From positions 1-54,746 of the forward strand of contig JBAUHQ010000218.1 of the NCBI GenBank assembly GCA_049680365.1: a DNA stretch of 54,746 bases, read 5' to 3'. Source of the stretch: K23-9 sp049680365. Its GTDB lineage: Bacteria; Planctomycetota; Planctomycetia; Pirellulales; Pirellulaceae. The translations under genes were made by a program, and so were the position numbers. The first letter of the stretch is position 1. Each line of letters starts with the position of its first letter. Below, piece after piece: positions 43,713-52,000 of this stretch. The notes under the pieces are model-generated. The model was not told the origin of the DNA. It was given only the letters and a program-made list of their open reading frames with translations, and made no database searches.

Positions 43713-45185
43713 TCAGTTAGGAAAAACTGGGCTGGCGATTGGTGCAGGAACAATCACGGCGTCGTCGTCGCTGGTCGTTGCCGCGATGATGCCACCGATG
43801 CCAGCTAATGCGGCGATCGCACCCAATCCGCCACCACCAAGCAATCCACCACCGCCTCCGCCACCACCGCTGAATCCGCCACCACCACCGTATCCAGGTG
43901 TGTAGCCACCGCCACCAGCAAGTGACGATCCGAATCCATCAACTGGTACTCCGTCGACAAAACCGCCGTCAACGATTCCACCGTCGATGATTCCACCTTC
44001 GATAATTCCTCCATCGACGATCTGGCCTTCCATCGGAATGCTTTCCACCACTTGACCTTCGACATAGCCAGCGTCAGCGATCACTGTTCCGCCGCATCCA
44101 CAGGGGTCAACTGGAATGCCACATCCGCAAGATGATGCAGGCTGACCGCAGCCGCAAGAAGATTGGATGACAGTTGGTTGTGGTTGGAAAACGACAGGAT
44201 GAGCTTCAACGTAGGTTGTTTGAACAACAGGCTGCATATCGCATGTGGTGCAGACATCGCATGCGTTACAAACAGGGGCAACTTGCATCGCAAATTGGCG
44301 GGCACAGCGTCGTGCACGTAAACGGCTGAGCAAACCGACATAGCGTTTGCCATCAGTGGAAACACTGTCCGTGGTTTTCATGTTGTTTTCGTCAACCAAT
44401 TCAAATCCAACAACACCCAAGCCTTGAGGACCAATCGCCATCAAGGAATAATTACCGATTTCGAGTCTTTCGATTTGAAATTCGCCATGCTCGTTCGTCA
44501 CGGTGCGTGCAACTTCTTTACCGTTCTTTAAGACAAAAACGTTGGTGACTTCAGCCGCAGGCAATTGAGCGCCTTGGACGCCAGCAGAGAAAATTTGTCC
44601 CGTCATTCCGCCAGAGACCTGAGCGACGCGGAACGATTCCGGTGTCGCAACTTGAGCAGCCAAGTCACCCAACAGTTCGTTCTTAATGACAGGCGTCACA
44701 GCCGAGTCATTTGGCTTGGTTGAGCTTGGCAAGTAGCGGACGATCGCTTCACGCAATGTTGCGTACTCCAGCGATGCTGCGGAGACTTCGATCTCGCTGG
44801 CAAAATGGCTTTCAATATCGTTTGTGCTTTCCAAAACATGCATTGCACATGCAGCCAAGAAGTCACCCGAACGAGCACTCAAAGCGTAAACGCCTGGGGC
44901 AACGTCCTTGATGATGAATTCACCTTTGTCGTCAGTCAGTGCTGCACTCTTAAAAACTTGGCCATCCTTGTTCACAACAGCAACACTGGCTTTGGCGACA
45001 GCAACGGAAGTTCCGTCGGCTGCGGAAGTGACAATGCGTCCTTTCAGAACTCCAGATTCAATCGGTTGAACCCATTGGTTGATGGTCAGGTCGGCAGTCG
45101 TTGACGTGACATCGTCGGCGGACACTGCTTGTGTTGAAAAAACACAAGTAGCCGCGCAGAGAGCGAGAAGAGGTAGACGGCGCAT
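43713..45185 (-). CDS. secreted carboxypeptidase-regulatory-like protein with Cys/Gly-rich tail
   Basis: ATG 45185 has GGAC a few bases upstream and gives a signal peptide (MRRLPLLALCAATCVFSTQA). Two carboxypeptidase-regulatory-like (CarboxypepD_reg) beta-sandwich units follow: LKGRIVTSAADG ... DDKGEFIIKDVAPGVYALSA and MTGQIFSAGVQG ... NEHGEFQIERLEIGNYSLMA. From about residue 300 there is a cysteine-rich part (SSCGCGQPASSCGCG, VDPCGCGG), then acid-hydrophobic repeats (IIEGGIIDGGIVDGGFVDG), then a glycine run (GGGGGFSGGGGGGGG), and an Ala/Ile/Gly helix with a final acidic segment. Exported, 490 residues. The tail is unlike a known anchor; a cell-surface structural role is an inference. Confidence 0.75.
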   Translation of the reverse strand: MRRLPLLALCAATCVFSTQAVSADDVTSTTADLTINQWVQPIESGVLKGRIVTSAADGTSVAVAKASVAVVNKDGQVFKSAALTDDKGEFIIKDVAPGVYALSARSGDFLAACAMHVLESTNDIESHFASEIEVSAASLEYATLREAIVRYLPSSTKPNDSAVTPVIKNELLGDLAAQVATPESFRVAQVSGGMTGQIFSAGVQGAQLPAAEVTNVFVLKNGKEVARTVTNEHGEFQIERLEIGNYSLMAIGPQGLGVVGFELVDENNMKTTDSVSTDGKRYVGLLSRLRARRCARQFAMQVAPVCNACDVCTTCDMQPVVQTTYVEAHPVVFQPQPTVIQSSCGCGQPASSCGCGIPVDPCGCGGTVIADAGYVEGQVVESIPMEGQIVDGGIIEGGIIDGGIVDGGFVDGVPVDGFGSSLAGGGGYTPGYGGGGGFSGGGGGGGGLLGGGGLGAIAALAGIGGIIAATTSDDDAVIVPAPIASPVFPN

Positions 45186-45365
45186 GTTGCGTCCTTCAAA
45201 ATTGTGTTGGGGCAAAAACAAGTTGGGCAATATCTGACAATTGGGCGAAAACGGCGTACTGTCCGTTCGCGGAAAGAATGTAATGAATTCCCAGGCAAAG
45301 TCCACAGAAAAATCGCTATAGGACTTTAAATCCACATGACAGGGGCATTTCCACCCGCTAATGAC

Positions 45366-45516
45366 CTACTTGGACGCAGCTTGCTGCAAAAGTTTCCAAA
45401 GAACCCCCAGCTTGCTGGTGTTCAGACGAACACATTCCTGTTCTTTCCACTCGGCTGGGTTGTTCCAAGGCTCCAGTGAAGCCGGCTGCGTTGGGTGGTC
45501 GTAGGAGAGCGATGTT
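45366..45516 (-). other. protein-like sequence after the SseB-like gene, in another frame
   Basis: On the minus strand, right after the SseB-like stop, the +1 frame is open to a TAG at about 45366 and translates to SLSYDHPTQPASLEPWNN then AEWKEQECVRLNTSKLGVLW. It has no start codon of its own with a ribosome site. The junction contains six A (AAGAAAAAATAG), so a +1 shift or a sequencing error there could join it to the upstream gene. Could be chance. Confidence 0.3.
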
Positions 45517-45915
45517 CTATTTTTTCTTAGGTCGGATCTGATCGGCAAATGACGCTTCGACCACTGCGGTGTGGTCATTTTCCGGATTGATGAGCAGGCC
45601 AAATTTTTCTGGGAGATAATCCAGCAACGTTTCGCCATCGACAATGAATCCGTCAATCTCCTCGCCGTCCTCGAACAACTCTTCGCTTTTGTGTTCAATG
45701 AAATGACTGGCCGTCGCTTCGGAGGTAAAAGCCACTAGGACGTCCATGTCTTCGACCGTAGCCGTAAGTGCACCTATATTTTCGTCATCATCATCGTCTT
45801 CCTCATCACTGACACGAATCAATATAAATTCCGCATTCATCATCAAATCGCGCACTTTTTCGACATCTTGAGCGGTGATGGCGGTAACCAGTTTGGCATC
45901 GATTTCTATAGACAT
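45517..45915 (-). CDS. SseB-like small acidic protein
   Basis: ATG 45915 chosen over 45978. IEIDAKLVTAITAQDVEKV and DLMMNAEFILIRVSDEE are followed by MDVLVAFTSEATASHFIEH, FIVDGETLLDYLPEKFGLLI and NPENDHTAVVEASFADQ, resembling the N-terminal domain of SseB-family proteins (short alpha/beta fold, original role in E. coli SseB rather vague). Asp/Glu-rich middle (DEEDDDDDENI). 132 residues, cytoplasmic, no membrane segment. The C-terminal end is basic (RPKKK) and could continue in another frame. Confidence 0.65.
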   Translation of the reverse strand: MSIEIDAKLVTAITAQDVEKVRDLMMNAEFILIRVSDEEDDDDDENIGALTATVEDMDVLVAFTSEATASHFIEHKSEELFEDGEEIDGFIVDGETLLDYLPEKFGLLINPENDHTAVVEASFADQIRPKKK

Positions 45916-46153
45916 GGCGAACAAACAGGAGAAGGGAACCGGTGCGATACAACCTGTATCACTGGATTTGTCCCACATGGTTCACAATGCAACAAGTCCC
46001 GCATTCTCGTCGAGGGATCCGCGAGAAGATTTTCTTCCTTTCCAATCCGAACCGCCTCTCTCGCTACGGCTCAGTTAAACTAACTGTATCCCAGACTCGA
46101 TGCTCCCAACGCACATCGAGCTTTTGTTTCAATCGAAGCCAGATAACGAAGGA

Positions 46154-47569
46154 ATGCCTGTGTCATCCAAAAAGACTGCGTCGCCCAATAAGAAGTCGCG
46201 ACGAAATTTCTTGAAAACTTCAGCCGCCGCCGGTGCGGCGACTTCTGTGCCGTACTTCTTCTCCACACCGCGCTCGCTGGCTCAAGAAACCAAGAGCAAA
46301 AATGATCGCATCACCTTGGGAGTGATCGGTGCCGGCGGGATGGCGGGCGGCAATATGAACGCCGCGAAAGACTGGGTCGACGTGGTTGCAATTGCAGACG
46401 TTGATAAAAAACGACTCGAAAACGCAAACAAGTCGATGAGTCAAGGCAAGGCGGACCTTTACGAAGACTACCGCGAGATTCTTTCGCGTGACGACATCGA
46501 CGTGATTCATATTGCGACGCCCGATCACTGGCACACCAAGCCGTTGATCGAAGCGATGTAAGCGGGCAAAGATGTCTACTGTGAAAAGCCACTGACGTTG
46601 ACGATCGACGAAGGCAAACAAATTCGCAAGGTGCAAGAAGAGACGGGACGGGTTGTTCAAGTTGGCACACAGCAGCGAAGTACATTTAATTTGTTCGTCA
46701 AAGCTCTGGCCATTGTCGCCGAAGGTCGACTTGGAAAAATCACGCAAGTGCAGGCGGCGATCGGTGGTGCACCGAAGAGCCCTGAGATTCCCGTTGCCGA
46801 CGTACCCGCCGAATTGAATTGGGATCGTTGGCTTGGGCCCGCACCTGCAGTTGACTATCGGCACTTGGGTTCGGAGAACGGCAAAGGTCGTGGCAACACA
46901 AACTGCCACTACGAATTCCGCTGGTGGTACGAGTACTCCGGCGGCAAGTTGACCGACTGGGGCGCTCATCACGTCGATATTTGCAATTGGGCCTTGAAAT
47001 TGAACGGTCAAACCGCGGGTCCAATTTCGATTGGGGGCTCCGCCGAACATCCTGTCGATTACAAAGATGGCTATGCCGTTCAAAACGATCGCTACAACAC
47101 GGCGACCGCATTCAATTTCAATGTGATGTATCCCGGTGGGACGCAGATGATCATTCGCAACGACACCGACAACGGCGTTTTGATCACTGGCGAGAAAGGC
47201 CGTATCTTCGTCAATCGCAAAAAGTTGGTCGGCGCACCGGTCGAAGACTTGGCCAACAATCCGTTGCCCGAAGACGCTATCTCCAAGGTCTACAAAGGGC
47301 TGCCGATGGAGTCGAACGAACGCAAGCAACATTGGGCCAACTTCTTGCACTGTCATCGCAACAAGTTGGAGCCGATCTCGGACGTCCACACTCATATGGA
47401 AATGTTGAACGTCTGCCACCTAGCCGGAATTTCTGCACGATTTGGTCGCGATTTGAAATGGGATAACGATGCCGAGCAAATCGTGGGCGACGACGAAGCC
47501 AATGCATTCTTGGCTCGTCCCTACCGTGAAGGCTACGAGATCGAAACTCGCCAAGCCGTAAAGAGCTAA
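46154..47569 (+). pseudogene. GFO/IDH/MocA oxidoreductase, Tat-exported, interrupted by an in-frame TAA
   Basis: ATG 46154 gives a twin-arginine signal (SRRNFLKTSAAAGAATS). The Rossmann motif LGVIGAGGMAGGN and DWVDVVAIADVD are intact, as is HIATPDHWHTKPLIEAM. There the frame meets TAA (46559-46561), codon 136, and continues with AGKDVYCEKPLTLTIDEGK to 47569 without other stops. Relatives have EAMKAGKDVYCEKPL or EAMQAGKDVY at this position, so a single base change (e.g. CAA or AAA to TAA) explains it. The C-terminal domain (WWYEYSGGKLTDWGAHHVDI) is complete. Without readthrough only a useless fragment would form. It could also be a sequencing error. Sugar-related dehydrogenase by family; the substrate is unknown. 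Confidence 0.85.
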
Positions 47570-47598
47570 TTTTAAGGTTTTTGACCGACCAACCTACA

Positions 47599-47627
47599 CG
47601 CCGCAGGGGCAACTCTGCGGCGTTTTT
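47599..47627 (+). terminator. intrinsic terminator
   Basis: Stem CGCCGCAG (47599-47606) and CTGCGGCG (47615-47622) with an 8-base loop, followed at once by TTTTT (47623-47627). A strong Rho-independent terminator for the interrupted oxidoreductase gene; its presence shows the gene was recently in use. Confidence 0.92.
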
Positions 47628-47715
47628 CGTTAATCGACGATGCTTTCATTTTCAAAGAGCAATGATCACGTGTTCGCTGGTGATTGCGTTGGGTATAATT
47701 TCGGCACCCCAATAA

Positions 47716-47833
47716 CGGCGTGTCGATTTACTACGAGTCGCAACTCTAACGTTAGCCGTTTGGGCGCTAGCCCCGGTTCTAGGATCACGGAACCGGGGCT
47801 AGCGCCCAAACGGCTAACTAAATCGACACGCCG
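47716..47833. repeat. large nested inverted repeat between Tat-protein genes
   Basis: An inner pair of 29-bp perfect arms (47751-47779 and 47790-47818; core GGGCGCTAGCCCCGGTTC) separated by a 10-base loop, within outer 15-bp perfect arms CGGCGTGTCGATTTA (47716-47730) and TAAATCGACACGCCG (47819-47833), with a 20-base asymmetric insert on the left. Similar ACCGGGGCTAGCGCCC phrases are, from memory, repeated many times in Rhodopirellula-like genomes, so this may be a mobile or REP-like element. It is just upstream of the DUF3500 gene. Confidence 0.92.
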
Positions 47834-47870
47834 ATAGACACTCCCACCTTCGCACTTTTCAAGGCCAACC

Positions 47871-48875
47871 ATGAACGACCAACACTCACTTAACCGTCGC
47901 AAGTTTCTAGAAGCATCGACCGCTGCTGCCGTCGCTATCGGAGCTGGCATAACAACAACTGCAAATGCCGAAGCGGCTGCCAAAGTAACGGCCGAGACTT
48001 TGGTCGGACGTCTGTATGGTTCGTTCTCGGACCAGCAAAAGAAGGAAGTCTGTTTCGACTGGAATCACAAGGACGAAAAACGCGGCTTGCTACGGACCTT
48101 TGTCGCTAATAACTGGAATATCACCAAGCGTGAAATCAACGACGATTTTTACAATGATGAACAACGCGACTTGATCACGCAGGTCTTCGAGTCGATTGTC
48201 TCTCCTGAATGGCACGAACGTTACTATCAACAGCTCGAAGACGACTGCGGTGGTTTCGGCAACGAGCAGTCGATCGCGATCTTTGGCAAACCAGGCGAAG
48301 GTAAGTTCGAACTTGTTCTCACTGGTCGTCACATGACGCTTCGCTGCGACGGTAATTCAGCCGACCATGTTGCCTTTGGCGGACCGATTTTCTACGGACA
48401 TGCACCGCAAGACAATGAAGATCCCAAGCACACCGACAACGTGTTCTGGAGCCAAGCGGTTGCGGCGAATGATTTGTACAAGATGCTCGATGGTCGCCAA
48501 CAGAAGCAATCGCAAGTGCCCAAGACACCACGAGAACAAGCGGTCGCGTTTCGCGGCAAGGGCGGGCAGTTCACAGGGCTGCCAGTCAGCGACATGTCGT
48601 CGGACCAGAAAGAACATTTGCAAAAGGTCTTGGCGACGATGGTCGAACCTTATCGTCAAAGCGACCGAGAGGAAGCGATGCAATGTTTGAAGGCGCAAGG
48701 TGGCGTCGATGCGTGCCATTTGTCGTTCTACACCGACAAAGACATCGGCGGCGATAAAGTTTGGGACAACTGGCGAGTCGAAGGACCGAGTTTTGTTTGG
48801 CACTACCGCGGCGCACCGCACGTTCACGTGTGGGTGAATCTTGCGGACTCGGCCGATGTTAAGTTGAACGCATAG
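47871..48875 (+). CDS. Tat-exported DUF3500 family protein
   Basis: ATG 47871 gives a twin-arginine signal (NRRKFLEASTAAAVAIGAG) ending near TTTANAEAA. The mature protein shows the DUF3500 pattern: VGRLYGSFSDQQKKEVCFDW, GFGNEQSIAIFGKPGEGKFE, LVLTGRHMTLRCDG, VAFGGPIFYGHA and the end VEGPSFVWHYRGAPHVHVWVNL. Function unknown; Tat export suggests a folded or cofactor-bearing protein in the periplasm. 334 residues. It follows the interrupted oxidoreductase, separated by a terminator and a repeat, so it is probably its own transcript. Confidence 0.87.
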   Translation: MNDQHSLNRRKFLEASTAAAVAIGAGITTTANAEAAAKVTAETLVGRLYGSFSDQQKKEVCFDWNHKDEKRGLLRTFVANNWNITKREINDDFYNDEQRDLITQVFESIVSPEWHERYYQQLEDDCGGFGNEQSIAIFGKPGEGKFELVLTGRHMTLRCDGNSADHVAFGGPIFYGHAPQDNEDPKHTDNVFWSQAVAANDLYKMLDGRQQKQSQVPKTPREQAVAFRGKGGQFTGLPVSDMSSDQKEHLQKVLATMVEPYRQSDREEAMQCLKAQGGVDACHLSFYTDKDIGGDKVWDNWRVEGPSFVWHYRGAPHVHVWVNLADSADVKLNA

Positions 48876-48900
48876 CACCCATCACTTTCCAAGTGAATGT

Positions 48901-49034
48901 GGCCCGACTGTACGTCGGCCAACGGAAACGATCTGGGTCGTACATGTGACGATCCATTGGCCAATCTGGCTCTGCGATTCCTAAGAATTGTGTTGGCAAG
49001 CGATTAGTCGGGCTACGTCAGTCGGTGACTGACG
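48901..49034. repeat. two palindromes 3' of the DUF3500 and DUF11 genes
   Basis: GGCCCGACTGTACGTCGGCC-type palindrome at 48901-48920 and CGTCAGTC GGT GACTGACG at 49016-49034 (8-bp perfect arms). They lie between two convergent genes and may end both transcripts, though no T-run follows. Their wording is like other intergenic repeats of planctomycetes. Confidence 0.7.
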
Positions 49035-49040
49035 GCTACT

Positions 49041-52000
49041 TTAACGCGACATGAACAGTCGCTTCTGCAACAACCTTGGTGCTTGTACCAAGACATCCGT
49101 CTGGTCGTCTTCGGTTTCCACATCATTCGCTGGTGTGCTGTCGAAGTCGAACTGGTCGGTGCTGATCACTTCGATCGGTACTCGGCGGATGCCTCGGCTG
49201 TCGACTTGTGCATTCAATGTCAAACTGGTCGTCGCCCCGGCGGCCAGGTTGCCGACCGTCCACTCTCCCGTGACGCTGTTGTAGCTGCCGGTTTGCGGTT
49301 GGCTGGAAAGCAGCGTTAATCCAGCGGGCAACAACGTACGCAGGTTCACGTTCGTCGCTGCATCAGGTCCGGAGTTGGTCGCGTTGAATACGATTTGAAT
49401 CCGTTCGCCTTCCAAAGGCTCCGCATTGTCGACCGATCCGCTCACCGCAATGTCGACAACTTGTGGGTCGACCGATGCGTTGCTGATATCGTCTTCGCCA
49501 GCCACTCCGTTACCAGGTGTGCTATCGATGTCGAACTGCCGCGCCGAAGTGATCTCGGCAATATTCGTCGTCGAATTCGCGCTGGTCAGTGCAGTGGCGA
49601 TTGTCAACGTTGCTGCGGCACCGACCGGCAGGCTGGGGACTTTCCACAAACCGTTTGTCGCGTCGTAGGTTCCGATGCTTGGGTTGGCTGATACGAATCG
49701 CAATCCACTTGGCACCAAGTCGGTCACGACCACTTCGGTCGCGGTATTGGGGCCAGCATTAGAAAGTGTCAGCAAGAAATTGACGGGATCGTTTTGGCCA
49801 GGCGTGGTGTTGTCGATCGTTTTGGTCAGCGAAAGGTCGGCGACTTGCGTGACAAATTCTGCCGTTGCTTGATCGTCTTCGCTAGCCACTTTGTTGCCTG
49901 GAGTGCTGTCCACATCTGGTTGATCCACAGCGGTAACTTCGGCGGTATTGGTCGCGCCTCGCGAGTTCCCCACTGTGGCATTGATCACCAAAGTTGGTGT
50001 CGCGCCAGCAGGGATCGTGCCAATTTCCCAGATGCCGTTACCCGCGTTGTAAGTACCAACCGTGGGAATCGCGCTGACGAAATTCAAGCCGGTGGGTAAC
50101 AAGTCAGTCACCTGGACTCCCGTCGCCGTCGACGGTCCGTCGTTGGTAAGTCCCAATGTAAACGCAATCTGATCGCCCACGTTGGGACTGGCATTGTTGA
50201 TCGATTTCGTCAGTGCCAAGTCAACCAACTGCGGCGAGAGAACGGCACTGTCTTGATCGTCTTCGGTCGGGTCATTGTTGCCCGGCGTGCTGTCGGGATC
50301 GAACTGGCTGCTGGTCAAGATTTCGGCAGTGTTCGTTTTGTCACCGACCGCATCGACGTTGGCTTGAATCACCAGTGTTGCCGAAGCATTGGCTGCCAGC
50401 GTCGGAATCGTCCAAATACCAGTGCCGCTATTGAAATTGCCTGTCGAAGGTGTTGCGTTGACCAGCGACATGCCACTTGGCAACGAGTCTCGTACGTCGA
50501 TGTTGTTGGCAGGATCAGGTCCTCCGTTGGTGACGCTGACGTTGAACGTGACTCGTTGGCCAACGTTGGGAGTTGCGTCGTCGACGGTTTTTGTGACCGA
50601 CAAATCCGCGCTGGCGGGCGTCGTTGTGATCGTCGCTTGGTCGTCTTCGGCAGCCACATTGTTGCCCGGCGTGCTATCAGTGTCGGCTTGGTCGGCCGAT
50701 GCGATTTGGGCGGTGTTCGTTTTTACGCCCGGCGTGTCTGCCATGACCGTAATATCCAGCGAAGCCGTATTGCCAGCTGCAATGGTGCCGACGGTCCAAA
50801 GTCCGCTGGATGGATTGTAAGCTCCGGCTGGCGAACTACTGACAAACGTCACGCCTGCTGGTAGTGGATCGGAAACGGTGACACCGGTCGCCGAATCGGG
50901 ACCGCTATTGTTTGCCGTTAGCGTGTAAGTAAACGCTTCGCCAATTGCTGGCCGATCGACCGAAGCTGTCTTGGTCAGCGATAGGTCGATTTGCTGAGCG
51001 CTGAACTGTGCCGAATCTTGGTCGTCTTCGGCTGCCAAGTTGTTGCCGGGAGAACTGTCCGGGTCGGCTTGATCGACGGCCGTGACTTGAGCCGTGTTGG
51101 TCGTCGCGCCCAGCGAAAGCACTTCAGCGATAATGTCCAAGGTTGCCGAACCACCGTTAGCCAAACTCCCTACGTTCCAAATTCCTGTGTTGGAACTGTA
51201 GGTGCCAGTGGTCAAGTTGTTGGAGACAAACCGAACTCCCGTGGGCAAAACGTCCGTCACGCTGACGCCTGTCGCGGCATCCGGTCCTGCGTTTTGCAAC
51301 AACACGGAGAAGGTGATGTTGTCGCCGACGTTGGGAGCCGGATTGTTCACCGTTTTTGTGATCGACAGGTCTGCTTGTGGCGTCACGAAGGCCGCACTGG
51401 CCTGATCGTCTTCGGCTGCCGCGTTATTCGCAGGTGTGCTGTCGACGTCGGTCTGATCGGCCGCCGTCACTTGAGCGGTGTTGGAGTCGTTGGTAATCGC
51501 GTCGACACGTGTACGAAGCGAAATGGTTTGCGACGCGTTTACTCCGATCGTGCCAACTGTCCAAACACCCGTCGATGTGTTGAAGCTACCTTGGCTAGGT
51601 GTGCTGCCCAGCAACGTCACGCCCGCAGGCAACGTTTCGGTGACGGCCACTCCGGTCGCGGTCGACGGCCCCGCATTGTTGACCGTAATGACGAAGGTAA
51701 CCTCTTCGCCGACGTTAGGCCGCGCGTTGCTGACGGTTTTACTTAGCGACAAGTCGATTTGCTGTGACTCGATCGCTGCATTGGCTTGATCGTCTTCGCT
51801 CGCCACGCCGTTACCGGGTGTCGAGTTTGGGTCGAACTGATCGGACGATATGATCTCGGCGGTGTTTGTGTTGGTACCGGCTGAGTTTGATGTCGCGACC
51901 AAATTCAACGACTGTGATCCGCCCACGGGAATCGTACCGACCGTCCAAATGCCGGTTGCGGAGTTGTAGGCGGGTGAAGATGCGGAGACGAGAGTTGTTC

